Assembly (NCBI RefSeq): GCF_020524005.1
Contig: NZ_JAIVKK010000012.1
Location: 1 to 64,000 of the forward strand
Source: Microbulbifer aggregans
GTDB taxonomy: Bacteria; Pseudomonadota; Gammaproteobacteria; Pseudomonadales; Cellvibrionaceae
DNA length: 64,000 nucleotides
Reading direction: 5' to 3'
Notes under the pieces: generated by a model
The model's input: the letters and a program-made list of their open reading frames with translations, nothing else
Told to the model about the DNA's origin: nothing
Databases searched by the model: none
Program-made: the position numbers and the translations under genes
In this document: positions 37,583-46,812 of the stretch, in pieces
Position numbering within the stretch: position 1 is the first letter of the stretch
Layout of the letters: each line of letters begins with the position of its first letter

Positions 37583-39006
37583 ACCCAGGCCCTGAAGCAC
37601 TCACCACTGCCAAACCAGCATCCGCAGTACAAAAACAATACTTCCTGCCCGGTCTGTCCCAGTGGCAGCCAAACCGCTTACTGCAAGCGCGCCCGTGGCT
37701 ACAGGTGACCGGAATTGGTGCACTGCTGGTATTCGGGTTCTTTGGTATCAGCCTCGACTCGATACCGGAAAAAGCCGCCACATTGGCCAATCTCTGCGGG
37801 CTCATCATGCTGGCCAAATACGGTAAACCGGTCGACGGCGTCTCCCTGCGCCGATCCGCCGTCGTGTGGCTGGCCATCGCTGCCATTGGTGTCGCACTGG
37901 TTTCCTGGGTCGCCTCCTGGATCTTGCACCCCCAGTGGGCGGAGTCTTCGTTCAAGGTACACCGGCTGACTGCCTGGTTTGCCATGATTCCCGTCGCAGT
38001 GATTCTCGGCGGACAAGCGCGCAACGCCCATATTCTCTGGATCGTAGCACTCGCGGGACTATTGTTTTCACCATGGATTTCAGGCGGTGGTCTGCAGGAG
38101 TGGCAACAGGGCTTTGCCGGACAGCGGATCGACTTCGGCCTGCACAACGCCCAGCATACAGCAATGCTGTTTGGCACCGCTGCACTCGGGCTGCTCGCCT
38201 TCGCGCCGGCCATTTTACGCAATCGCAAATATGCCTGGGGGCTTCGGCTGGGGTGGCTACTCGCGCTCGCGATCAGCGTTACGGTCGTCATTCTGACCCA
38301 GACCCGCGGGGTGTGGGCAGGTTTTCTGGCGGCACTGCCAATCCTGATCGTTGCCAGTGGTGTCAATCTGAGCAGGCATTTCAAACGCCTCCGCCGCTAT
38401 TTAGCTATAGGTATTGCTGCGACCGCTTGCTCGACGATCCTCATAGGTTACCTTTCGCTCGGCGATATCGTCAGCCAGCGCCTGGAAGCGGAGCAGGAAA
38501 CCCTGGCACTTGTACAGCAAGGCGACCTGGAAAAGATCCCCTATACCAGTAGTGGGATCCGCCTCCATACCTGGGCCGAGGCCACCCTCTGGATTGCCAG
38601 GCATCCTCTGGTGGGCTGGGGCGGCAATGGCCGCAGCCTGATCTTCGAGCACTCAACCGCGCTGCCGCAAGAAATCAAGCAGCGCTTTGGCCACCTGCAC
38701 AACAGTTATCTGGACCTGCTGGTCAGCTTCGGCTTACTCGGGGGACTCCTGCTGGCAGCCATGGCCTACTGGATTATCAGCCGCTGCATCCGCTATTACC
38801 GCAGAGGACTAGTTTCCGGCGGCGACCTGACGTTTGCGCTCTCGTTCGGGGTATTTTTCGCCATCATCAACTGCTTTGAATCCTATCTGTTCTTCGACAG
38901 CGGTCGGCTGCTTCTGGCGATCATTGGTGGAGGACTCCTGACCCAGCTCTGGGCCGCCAAACGCCAGCAGGCTGCCGACGCAGCCGCGAATTCAGAAAGG
39001 GACTGA
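37579..39006 (+). CDS. O-antigen ligase family (Wzy/WaaL-like) membrane protein
   Basis: The start at 37579 overlaps the stop of the preceding glycosyltransferase (ATGA). The 475-residue protein has about ten to twelve transmembrane helices and a large periplasmic loop containing YTSSGIRLHTWAEA and HPLVGWGGNGRS, followed by HLHNSYLDLLVSFG. This loop with the Arg and His residues is the Wzy_C signature shared by WaaL ligases and Wzy polymerases. In this LPS cluster it most likely joins undecaprenyl-linked O-antigen to the lipid A core, although polymerase activity cannot be excluded. Confidence 0.9.
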   Translation: MNPGPEALTTAKPASAVQKQYFLPGLSQWQPNRLLQARPWLQVTGIGALLVFGFFGISLDSIPEKAATLANLCGLIMLAKYGKPVDGVSLRRSAVVWLAIAAIGVALVSWVASWILHPQWAESSFKVHRLTAWFAMIPVAVILGGQARNAHILWIVALAGLLFSPWISGGGLQEWQQGFAGQRIDFGLHNAQHTAMLFGTAALGLLAFAPAILRNRKYAWGLRLGWLLALAISVTVVILTQTRGVWAGFLAALPILIVASGVNLSRHFKRLRRYLAIGIAATACSTILIGYLSLGDIVSQRLEAEQETLALVQQGDLEKIPYTSSGIRLHTWAEATLWIARHPLVGWGGNGRSLIFEHSTALPQEIKQRFGHLHNSYLDLLVSFGLLGGLLLAAMAYWIISRCIRYYRRGLVSGGDLTFALSFGVFFAIINCFESYLFFDSGRLLLAIIGGGLLTQLWAAKRQQAADAAANSERD

Positions 39007-39088
39007 GTGTGCAGCCGGCACGGACTGCGCCGGCACATTCCCCTATAATCCGCGCCTGACACTCATTCCAAGGCGGGGGAATCTCTCA

Positions 39089-40231
39089 GTGAAAGTTATC
39101 CAGTTACTGCCCGCTCTCAATTCCGGCGGGGTTGAACGCGGCACCCTGGATTTGGCCCGTGCACTGGTAAGTGCCGGACACGAGTCGATCGTCATATCCA
39201 ATGGCGGACGGCTGGTTCCGCAGCTGGAGAGTGAAGGCAGCCGGCATATCGCACTGCCCGTACACAAAAAATCCCTGGCCAGTTTGCGCCAGGTGCGCCC
39301 CCTGCGCCGACTGATCCGGGAACTGCAACCTGACATCCTCCATGTCCGCTCCCGCGTTCCCGCCTGGCTCACCTATCTCGCATGGAAAAAGCTCGATCCC
39401 AAAACCCGTCCGCGCCTGGTAAGCACCGCGCACGGCCTTTACTCGATCAACCGCTACAGCGCGATCATGGCCAGAGCCGATCAGGTCATCGCCATTTCTG
39501 ACTGTGTAAACACCTACCTGCAGAAAAACTACAAGGACTACCTGCGCGCAGAGCCGGAAACCATTTATCGGGGTGTAGATACCAACGAGTTTTCCCCCGG
39601 GATTCCATCGCCATCGGGCTGGCTCGACAACACCCTGCAGGAGTTTCCGGCTCTGCGCGATAAACACTGGCTATTGCTGCCCGGGCGATTAACCCGCTGG
39701 AAAGGACAGGAAGATTTCATTTACCTGATTTCCGAGCTATCAAAATCCCGCAGTGATATCCACGGTGTCATTCTCGGCGGAGCGGAACAGAACAAGGAAC
39801 ACTTTACCGAAGAGTTGCAGGCCCTGACCCAAAAGCTCGGCGTAGCACACCTGGTATCTTTTGTCGGTCACCGCAGTGATATTCGCGAGTGGTACCGGCA
39901 CTCCGCGCTGGTATACAACCTGTCGAAGAAACCCGAACCCTTCGGACGCACCGTCATAGAAGCCGTAGCGATGGGCACGCCCACCATTGGTTATGACATT
40001 GGCGGCCCGGCAGAATCCCTGCATCGCTGCTTCCCGGTGGGTCTGGTGGAAAATGGCAACCCGAAGCAGCTGCTTGAGACCAGTAACCGCCTACTGGAAA
40101 GTAGGGAAAAACCGGCCCTCGACCCGACATTTACCCTGGCGGAACAGGCCCGGCACACGATTGCGGTTTATGAAAAACTACTCAGCACAAATGCGGGGGG
40201 AAGCGGGGCAATATGCGGAGAGAAAAAGTGA
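39089..40231 (+). CDS. Family 4 glycosyltransferase
   Basis: GTG start, behind a G-rich ribosome-binding site. The 380-residue GT-B protein opens VIQLLPALNSGGVERGTLDLA; the donor-site region has LLPGRLTRWKGQEDFI and EPFGRTVIEAVAMGTPTIG with the EX7E glutamates. It resembles LPS core glycosyltransferases of this family found near waaA. The 3' end overlaps the YrbL-family gene by a few bases, depending on which start is used there. Confidence 0.92.
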   Translation: MKVIQLLPALNSGGVERGTLDLARALVSAGHESIVISNGGRLVPQLESEGSRHIALPVHKKSLASLRQVRPLRRLIRELQPDILHVRSRVPAWLTYLAWKKLDPKTRPRLVSTAHGLYSINRYSAIMARADQVIAISDCVNTYLQKNYKDYLRAEPETIYRGVDTNEFSPGIPSPSGWLDNTLQEFPALRDKHWLLLPGRLTRWKGQEDFIYLISELSKSRSDIHGVILGGAEQNKEHFTEELQALTQKLGVAHLVSFVGHRSDIREWYRHSALVYNLSKKPEPFGRTVIEAVAMGTPTIGYDIGGPAESLHRCFPVGLVENGNPKQLLETSNRLLESREKPALDPTFTLAEQARHTIAVYEKLLSTNAGGSGAICGEKK

Positions 40232-40899
40232 TCGACCTGAGCCAGTCCCAGCCTTTCGCTTCCGGAGGCAACCGCCACTGCTATCGCCACCCGCAGTACC
40301 CCGATCGCTGCATTAAGGTCATGCTGCCGGGCCGGATTATGCAATTGCGCAAGCGCGCCCCCTGGTACAAAGCATTTTTCAGTGATGATCAATTTGATGA
40401 CAATGTCCGGGAAATAGAAGGATACCGTCAGGCAGCCCTGGAGAACGTCCCGACAAACAGCCCGGTTTGGCAGCACTTGCCCCGCTGGTATGGCACGGAA
40501 GAAACTACAGATGGTACCGGCACAGTATCAGAATTGATCCTCGACCGAGATGGCAATCCGGCGATCACCCTGGAACACTATCTACAGGAGCACGGGCTCG
40601 ATGAAAGTATCCAGCGCGCGCTGGACCGATTCGCCCAGTGGCTGAGATCCACCCGGGTTATGACCAAAAACATCCTGCCCCACAACCTGGTGATTCGCGA
40701 ATCACAAGGATTGCCACAGCTGGTTCTGATCGACGGTCTGGGGCGCGGGGCCTTTCTGCCTTCCGCGGTGCTGTTCGACCGATCCGGCGCCCGCTATATA
40801 GAACGCCGTATCCAGCGCATGTGGGCACGGGTGGAATGGGAAGTCTCCGATCGGAGCCTGACCTGGAAACAGGCGGAAAAGCTCAGCCGCCGGCGTTGA
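40228..40899 (+). CDS. YrbL family protein (PhoP-network, kinase-like)
   Basis: The GTG at 40228 has GGAGAG five bases upstream and matches the usual family opening (VIDLSQSQPFASGGNRHCYRH); an ATG at 40213 is the alternative. The 223-residue protein contains CIKVMLPG, the helix FDDNVREIEGYRQA and the kinase-like motifs KNILPHNLVI and LVLIDGLG, consistent with an aminoglycoside-phosphotransferase-type fold. In enterobacteria yrbL is regulated by PhoP but its function is unsettled. Position among LPS genes suggests a sugar or Kdo kinase-like role. It overlaps the last 17 bases of the opposing gene. Confidence 0.88.
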   Translation: MIDLSQSQPFASGGNRHCYRHPQYPDRCIKVMLPGRIMQLRKRAPWYKAFFSDDQFDDNVREIEGYRQAALENVPTNSPVWQHLPRWYGTEETTDGTGTVSELILDRDGNPAITLEHYLQEHGLDESIQRALDRFAQWLRSTRVMTKNILPHNLVIRESQGLPQLVLIDGLGRGAFLPSAVLFDRSGARYIERRIQRMWARVEWEVSDRSLTWKQAEKLSRRR

Positions 40900-41989
40900 T
40901 ATCAGGCTCGCGCTGAAGGGCCGCAAGATAAACCTGCCAGGTTTCACTGGCCATCGCGTCCAGGGTCAGGCGGGCGCGGGCGCGGGCAAAATACGGGCTG
41001 TAGCTGTCCCGTAAGGCTTCCCGGTCTCCCACGGCCGCCGTCAGCAACACGGCCAGCCCTTGCTCGTCTTCCACCTCAGTCAGGTATTGCGCGGGAATGT
41101 TTTCGGCCACATAGCCCACATTTGTCGACACCACCGGACAACCGGCCAGCAGCGCTTCCGCCACCGTATAGGGACCGCCCTCATAGCGGGATGCGATCAC
41201 CATCAAATCCGCCGCTGTATACCAGTCGGCAACCTGTGGCTGGTAACCGGTAAACCTTACCCGGTCCCCCAGGTCCAGTTTGTCAGCGAGCTGCTGCAAT
41301 TCCGCACGCAATGGTCCGTCACCCAGAAGGTAGAGCACAGCGTCCCCAACCTCCGCCTTTGCCCAGGCACGCAGCAGGATATCGAGCCCTTTCGCAGGCA
41401 CTAAACGCGCAACGGTTATGACCGCCGCCCTGCCTGTATCCAGGTGTTCACGGTAACTCTGCCCGGGCTCCGGCAGTGTTGTGCCATTGGGAATCACCCT
41501 CCACTCCAGAGCGGAATCGGAGACGGCCCGGTGACTCACCGCGATGCGATAGGAGAAGTGCTTCGCCAGACTGTCGCGGGGGTGCGGAATATTGTGGCGG
41601 GTTATGATCACTTGCGAGTGGATCCAGCGTTGCAACCACCGCATCAGGTGCGTCGGTTTGCCAGCGTGGGCATGGATCAGGTCGAACTGATAGCGGCGCA
41701 TCAAGCGCAACAGCTGAAGGCTCAGCAGCGGGTTGCGGCGGCTACGATCAGTATCCACTCCCAGGAAATGTATTCCCTCGGGAAACATGTCCCGATAGCG
41801 AGGGTGGGCGATCACATAGACTTCGGCACCCGTATTGTGCCGCTGCCAGATGCACTGCTCTCGCACATGCTTCTCCAGGCCTCCAACCTCCTGACTGGAA
41901 AACAGATGGCAAACCCTCAGCGGCCGTGCAGCCTGGCCTCTGTACGTCGTCTTGTCGCGGGCGGTCGATCCAGTCACCGCTTCACTCAC
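40883..41989 (-). CDS. Family 4 glycosyltransferase
   Basis: The 368-residue GT-B protein has VCHLFSSQEVGGLEKHVREQ at about 26-45 and the donor site as TVARLVPAKGLDILLRA, then SRYEGGPYTVAEALLAGCPVV with the EX7E motif. About 25 residues before the domain are not conserved-looking, so a start slightly downstream is possible. Its start overlaps the stop of the ELM1-like gene by eight bases, so the two are co-transcribed. Its 3' end overlaps the yrbL-like gene on the other strand. Confidence 0.92.
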   Translation of the reverse strand: MSEAVTGSTARDKTTYRGQAARPLRVCHLFSSQEVGGLEKHVREQCIWQRHNTGAEVYVIAHPRYRDMFPEGIHFLGVDTDRSRRNPLLSLQLLRLMRRYQFDLIHAHAGKPTHLMRWLQRWIHSQVIITRHNIPHPRDSLAKHFSYRIAVSHRAVSDSALEWRVIPNGTTLPEPGQSYREHLDTGRAAVITVARLVPAKGLDILLRAWAKAEVGDAVLYLLGDGPLRAELQQLADKLDLGDRVRFTGYQPQVADWYTAADLMVIASRYEGGPYTVAEALLAGCPVVSTNVGYVAENIPAQYLTEVEDEQGLAVLLTAAVGDREALRDSYSPYFARARARLTLDAMASETWQVYLAALQREPDINAGG

Positions 41990-42893
41990 AGATCTGTTCC
42001 TCTACCACAGGAAAACCCGCCCTCAGCAGCAGGGCACGCGCGCAGGACACCTGTTGGTTAAACGGCGCACGCGCAGCCGGTTGTGTGCAACCGAATGCAA
42101 TATCCTCAGTGACCAACCCCTGGTCGAGCAAGCGCTGAACCGCACTGCGAATCTTGTTGCGGGGATTGCGGCTGGGCAAAGAGATGATCCCGACGCGGGC
42201 CCGACTCTGCAGCGCTTCGAAAATCATGGAAACACTATCCCCGGTCACCCAGATGTGCCCCGCACGTGCCATCTGCTCCGCCAACCAGCCCGGAGGGCAC
42301 TGTTGCCAGGAATGCAGCTCAGCACCGCTGTCGGCAAAGTGGTCCAGCGTTCCTTCCGGGGTGCGGCGGCTATCTGACACGGTCCACTGCAAAGGCTGCT
42401 GCAACAGCCGTTCGGCGTTCGACAGCACTTTCTGCGCGTCCCAGTGGAAATGCTTGCTCGGGCCGCCGAACAGCAGAAGCCCGCGGCTCGCCTCAGTCGG
42501 CAGATCAGGCAGGGGCTCGGTCAAAGCTCCCTGCGTCAAAATCACATTCTCAAGCGGGGACGGCCGGTCATGTTCCGGGACAATGGCAAAATCAAACCAG
42601 TCGATTGGCAGGCTCGGCGCCATGATGACGACACTGCGACCACCAAAGCAGCGGCGAGCACGCAATACCGCCCAGTGGCTGTGATGACCGGCACCGATAA
42701 TGAAATCCGGCTTGGGCAACTGGTACAGAGCCTCGGGCAACCTCCCCCAAATGGGCATCGGCACTTCATTACAGGGCAAATCCCGGCAATCCACCCGATC
42801 GTGGCCCAGACAGCTGCGTAGCCCACTGACCAGTGCGGCACTCTGCTTTTCGTGAGCGCGATTGCCGTCCAGAAAACGCCAGATTGTCAGCAC
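41982..42893 (-). CDS. ELM1/GtrOC1-like protein
   Basis: GTG start. The 303-residue protein matches the pattern of the family called mitochondrial fission ELM1 in plants and often found in bacterial LPS clusters: GLRSCLGHDRVDCRDLP early, PDFIIGAGHHSHWAVLRARR, SVVIMAPSLPIDWFDFAIVPEHD, and WVTGDSVSMIFEALQSRARVG late. The fold is GT-B-like, and bacterial members are thought to act as nucleoside-diphosphate-sugar-dependent transferases. Direct linkage to the downstream GT4 gene and to other LPS genes supports such a role. Confidence 0.85.
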   Translation of the reverse strand: MLTIWRFLDGNRAHEKQSAALVSGLRSCLGHDRVDCRDLPCNEVPMPIWGRLPEALYQLPKPDFIIGAGHHSHWAVLRARRCFGGRSVVIMAPSLPIDWFDFAIVPEHDRPSPLENVILTQGALTEPLPDLPTEASRGLLLFGGPSKHFHWDAQKVLSNAERLLQQPLQWTVSDSRRTPEGTLDHFADSGAELHSWQQCPPGWLAEQMARAGHIWVTGDSVSMIFEALQSRARVGIISLPSRNPRNKIRSAVQRLLDQGLVTEDIAFGCTQPAARAPFNQQVSCARALLLRAGFPVVEEQICE

Positions 42894-43121
42894 CGCCGGC
42901 CTCCCGTGATCTCGCCTGGAAACAAAGCGCGCATGCTACCCCAGCTGCCAGCGTGAATACAGCGGCCGGGACAATAGCGAACGCGGGGTATACTTGCCGA
43001 CCAGTTCAATTGAACCCAAAGACCCCGCCAGTATAATGCTCGACAACTGACCAATTTAGCCCAAACTGGCTTCATATCCCGCCTCCCAAAGGCATACCGT
43101 CACTGCTGGCCTCTCATATCT

Positions 43122-44153
43122 ATGCGCATTCTCCACATCGACAACCACCAGCAACGCAAATATGGGCACCTTCGGGTCAGTTGGGCACTCAAGCTGTACA
43201 CAGGTCTCGTTCGGGCCGGACACAACGTACTGGCATTCAGTGATCGGGACGTTGCCGCGTATGAAGCACCGCTCGGCATTCGCGAGCTCGGCAAGAAAAA
43301 AACCAACCTGCGACTGCTGCAGACGGTAGAAGCGTTTGAGCCCGAGCTTATCGTTTTCGGTCATTGTGACCTGATTGAAAACAGTACCTTTGCCGAGATC
43401 CGCAGGCGGCACCCCGATATCGCCATCGCAGCCTGTAACAACGATCCGCTGTTCGTTCCCAGAAATGCAGCCAATATTGCCACCCGTTGTGAAGTGGCCG
43501 ATGCCATGTTTGTCTCCACCGGCCGCGAAGCACTGGATATTTTCGCTGGCAAGCGGGCCAGCCTGTGGCATATGCCAAACCCCGTGGACCCCAGTGTAGA
43601 CAGCGCGGATACCAGCCAGTTAACCACCGATGATCCGAGGCTGGAAGCAGACTTGCTGTTCTGCAGCAAATCGAAACAACACACAGAACGGGGCCAGTTG
43701 GTATCCAAATTGCAAAAATCCCTGCCCGAGGACTTTCGTTTCCACACCCCGGGTATGCAGGAGCAACCCACACTGTGGGGAAGAGATTACGAGCGCAAAC
43801 TGGCACGCAGCAAAATGGGGCTAAATCTCAACCGCCAGGAAGGTTACCAGTGGTACTCCTCGGCGCGTATCGCGCAAATGGCCGGAAACGGCCTGCTGGT
43901 ATTTACCCACGCCGCCGCTCGCTTTGATGAGTTCATGCCCGAGGAAACCCTTGCCTACTTCCGCGACGAATCCGAATTGCAGAAACTCGTGGCGGAGTTT
44001 CACCAGGACGACGCAAAGCGGCAACACTGGGCGTCCAGATGCCGGGCGTTTTTCCACCGGGAAATCAACAATACCCTGTACGCCCAATACATTGTCGAGG
44101 CCGCAACCGGGGTACCATTTACGCACGATTACGTCTGGGCACTGGGACAGTGA
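43122..44153 (+). CDS. CgeB-like glycosyltransferase
   Basis: The 343-residue protein begins MRILHIDNHQQRKYGHLRVS and has the GT-B layout of CgeB-type transferases: FGHCDLIENSTFAEIRRRHPD in the N-terminal half, CSKSKQHTERGQLVSKLQK and MGLNLNRQEGYQWYSSARIAQMAGNGLLVF in the C-terminal donor site, and YFRDESELQKLVAEF near the end. It is transcribed on its own, upstream of ugd on the same strand with a 121-base gap. Sugar specificity unknown. Confidence 0.85.
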   Translation: MRILHIDNHQQRKYGHLRVSWALKLYTGLVRAGHNVLAFSDRDVAAYEAPLGIRELGKKKTNLRLLQTVEAFEPELIVFGHCDLIENSTFAEIRRRHPDIAIAACNNDPLFVPRNAANIATRCEVADAMFVSTGREALDIFAGKRASLWHMPNPVDPSVDSADTSQLTTDDPRLEADLLFCSKSKQHTERGQLVSKLQKSLPEDFRFHTPGMQEQPTLWGRDYERKLARSKMGLNLNRQEGYQWYSSARIAQMAGNGLLVFTHAAARFDEFMPEETLAYFRDESELQKLVAEFHQDDAKRQHWASRCRAFFHREINNTLYAQYIVEAATGVPFTHDYVWALGQ

Positions 44154-44274
44154 TCCCCCAGGGTATAACAGGCTCGCCTTACGCTTGAGGCAGCTGTCAT
44201 AATTACACTTTAAAATACGCGTTTATATGCCAGGTCAGCGGCAATAGGCGGCCAGAATATGGAGAGCACACCCC

Positions 44275-45618
44275 ATGAACGTGACCGTTTTTGGTACCGG
44301 ATACGTAGGACTTGTACAGGCCGCAGTACTTGCGGAAGCGGGCCATCGCGTCACCTGTATCGATATCGATGAAAACAAGATCGAGCGCCTGAAGCAGGGG
44401 CATATCCCCATTTTCGAGCCTGGCCTTGAACCCATCGTCAAGCGCAACAACGAATCCGGAAACCTCTCCTTCTCCACAGACGCCGCCGCCGGTGTCGATC
44501 ACGGCGAGTTGATTTTCATTGCGGTAGGCACCCCGCCCGATGAAGACGGGTCCGCAGATTTGCGCTACGTACTGACCGTGGCCCGCACCATCGCCGAACA
44601 CATGAACGGCAAAAAATACATCATCAACAAGTCCACCGTTCCCGTTGGTACCGCCGACAAGGTGCGCGAGGAAGTGACCCGCACCCTGGCGGAGCGCAAT
44701 GCGCTGAACCTGGAATTCGATGTGATCTCCAACCCGGAATTCCTCAAGGAAGGCTCCGCGGTTGCCGACTGCATGAAACCGGACCGCATCATTATCGGCA
44801 CCTCGGAAAATGCCTCCGAGCAGAAGATGCGCCAGCTGTATGCCCCGTTTAACCGCAATCACGACAAAGTGATTGTGATGGATGTGCGCAGTGCGGAACT
44901 GGCCAAGTATGCGGCCAACTGCATGCTCGCCACCAAGATCAGCTTTATGAACGAAATGGCGGTGATCGCCGACCGGGTTGGGGCAGATATTGAGGCTGTG
45001 CGCCAGGGAATCGGCTCCGACCCACGCATCGGTTATCACTTCATCTACCCGGGAATCGGCTATGGCGGCTCCTGCTTCCCCAAGGATGTACAGGCCCTGA
45101 AAACCACCGCCGCGCAACTGGGTATCGAGCCACAAGTCCTGAACGCAGTGGAAGACCGTAATGCCAGCCAGAAACACTACCTGCTGGACAAAATTGTACA
45201 GCGCTACGGCAGTGACCTCAGTGGCAAAACATTTGCGCTGTGGGGCCTCGCATTCAAACCAAATACCGACGATATGCGCGAAGCACCCAGCCGGGTCCTG
45301 ATGGAAAAACTGTGGGAGATGGGTGCCAAGGTGCGCGCCTTTGACCCGGAAGCCATGCAGGAATGCGAGCGCATTTACGGTAGCCGCGACGACTTGCAGC
45401 TGTGCGGCACCCGCGACAGCGCCCTGGCCGGGGCCGATGCGCTGATCATCGCCACCGAATGGCAACTGTTCAAAACCCTCGACTTCGGTACCGTGCGCGA
45501 TTCACTGAGCGAGCCGGTCGTATTCGATGGCCGCAACCTCTACCATCCGCTGGATATGGCGGAAGCCGGTTTCGAATATTTCTGTGTGGGCCGCCCGCAG
45601 GTCGCGCGCGCTCAGTAA
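44275..45618 (+). CDS. ugd: UDP-glucose 6-dehydrogenase
   Basis: The 447-residue enzyme oxidises UDP-glucose to UDP-glucuronate with two NAD+. The N-terminal NAD site is [19 protein letters not shown], followed by [21 protein letters not shown] and the catalytic-Cys motif [16 protein letters not shown]; the C-terminal UDP-binding domain has [18 protein letters not shown]. Together with the UDP-glucuronate epimerase family gene at 29979, it could supply UDP-GlcA and UDP-GalA for the cell surface. A ribosome-binding site (GGAGAG) precedes the ATG. Confidence 0.97.
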   Translation: MNVTVFGTGYVGLVQAAVLAEAGHRVTCIDIDENKIERLKQGHIPIFEPGLEPIVKRNNESGNLSFSTDAAAGVDHGELIFIAVGTPPDEDGSADLRYVLTVARTIAEHMNGKKYIINKSTVPVGTADKVREEVTRTLAERNALNLEFDVISNPEFLKEGSAVADCMKPDRIIIGTSENASEQKMRQLYAPFNRNHDKVIVMDVRSAELAKYAANCMLATKISFMNEMAVIADRVGADIEAVRQGIGSDPRIGYHFIYPGIGYGGSCFPKDVQALKTTAAQLGIEPQVLNAVEDRNASQKHYLLDKIVQRYGSDLSGKTFALWGLAFKPNTDDMREAPSRVLMEKLWEMGAKVRAFDPEAMQECERIYGSRDDLQLCGTRDSALAGADALIIATEWQLFKTLDFGTVRDSLSEPVVFDGRNLYHPLDMAEAGFEYFCVGRPQVARAQ

Positions 45619-45645
45619 ACACAGTCCAAACAAATCCGCTCACAA

Positions 45646-45679
45646 CCCCCTCTTACTGACACTCGATAGCAAGAGGGGG
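45646..45679 (+). terminator. Possible weak terminator after ugd
   Basis: A 9-bp perfect stem (CCCCCTCTT with AAGAGGGGG) closes a 16-base loop 27 bases after the ugd stop. No T-run follows, so it is a weak or factor-assisted terminator at best. Confidence 0.4.
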
Positions 45680-45710
45680 ATTGCCCACTATCAAAATGCC
45701 CACCGTGAAA

Positions 45711-46616
45711 TCATCCCAGCAATTCGTATAAGCCGTAATGGTTAAACACATCGCGGAGCTTGGTGTCATTGCCACCTGTCTTACGCCAGTTTTCCCGTTT
45801 CAATGCCACAGCCTGCGTGCCACCCACCGTAAAAAAACGCTCAGACCATTCCCGGGGATCAGGCAATCGGGCGCAGGGCGTCCCCTGTAAGAGGCTCATC
45901 GCCTTAAGCCATACGTCGTCCGCTCTGGGGCAAAGTTCCAGGAATTTTTCTTTATCAAACGCATCGGGATGCAGTGAGCCGGGAAAATACAACACGCCCC
46001 CCACGCCGGTAGGAAAAACCCGTGGTGAAGGTGTCCCACTCGAATCTTTCCAGCCCCTGTCAGACTTCCAGCTATGGTAGGGCAATAACTCACCCCGCCT
46101 GTCCACTCCCATCAGATGGGCACGGTGGCAGTGAATGTAATCAGGGTTATCCAGATAGGCACGGTAAAGCTGATCGATCATATCTGCCGGGTACAGAGTA
46201 TCGTCATCGACCGTAATGATCAGACTGTCGGGATATTCGCTAAACGCGTAAAAGTACTTGGTATACGGGCCCAGATCTTCCACAAAGCGCACCTGTAAAC
46301 CGCGCTGCTGCATTCTGACCAGGCTTTCGGGCAGCGCCCTGTCTGCATACTCCTCGGCGGAGAGCCACAACACTACAGCGTCGGCCTTGACCCATTGCTG
46401 GAACAGGCTCTCGACCGTAACACTGACATCATCAATTCGCGGGCCAAAGGAAGTGAGGGAAACGACGATGTTGTGTGCCTTGTCATTCCCAATGCCGGAA
46501 GAACAATTATTGAGCGATTGCTGTTGCAAAAGTTGCACACGCAGAATGGACTCAAGCTTGCGATTATTGATTGCATCGTGCTTGCGCAAGCGTTTTTTCA
46601 GGAAGTAATGGAACAC
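45711..46616 (-). CDS. Glycosyltransferase-like protein
   Basis: GTG start. The 301-residue protein has HNIVVSLTSFGPRIDDVSVT (about 48-67), LGPYTKYFYAFSEYPDSLIIT and VDDDTLYPADMIDQLYRAY with the DXD-type metal motif, then GVGGVLYFPGSLHPDAFD. This resembles GT-A glycosyltransferases acting on surface polysaccharide. It lies at the right end of the LPS cluster, convergent with ugd. Substrate unknown. Confidence 0.82.
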   Translation of the reverse strand: MFHYFLKKRLRKHDAINNRKLESILRVQLLQQQSLNNCSSGIGNDKAHNIVVSLTSFGPRIDDVSVTVESLFQQWVKADAVVLWLSAEEYADRALPESLVRMQQRGLQVRFVEDLGPYTKYFYAFSEYPDSLIITVDDDTLYPADMIDQLYRAYLDNPDYIHCHRAHLMGVDRRGELLPYHSWKSDRGWKDSSGTPSPRVFPTGVGGVLYFPGSLHPDAFDKEKFLELCPRADDVWLKAMSLLQGTPCARLPDPREWSERFFTVGGTQAVALKRENWRKTGGNDTKLRDVFNHYGLYELLG

Positions 46617-46759
46617 CTGGAGATACCTTTCTTGCCCGGAAGAATCTGATTACCGCGGTCAATTACATCTCAACGACAGTGTACGAGATAAAGCTCGTGG
46701 GCTCTAGCAACCGCCGTGCACCAGTTTCCTGAGTGCTGTCCAGCAAGATTATTCCCAAT

Positions 46760-46797
46760 AAAAAAGGGCGGAGACCCGCAGGTTTCCGCCCTTTTTT
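46760..46797 (-). terminator. Rho-independent terminator after ilvE
   Basis: Arms 46760-46772 and 46785-46797 are exact complements, extended inward to a CGCA loop; on the minus strand the stem ends in a T-run. It follows the ilvE stop by 16 bases and separates the glnE-ilvE transcript from the LPS cluster. Confidence 0.92.
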
Positions 46798-46812
46798 ACG
46801 AGACCTGAACGA

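Noticed and set aside
44203-45465. 420-codon minus-strand open frame
   Set aside because: Fully antisense to ugd, which has unmistakable motifs; the translation is low-complexity and unlike any protein I know.
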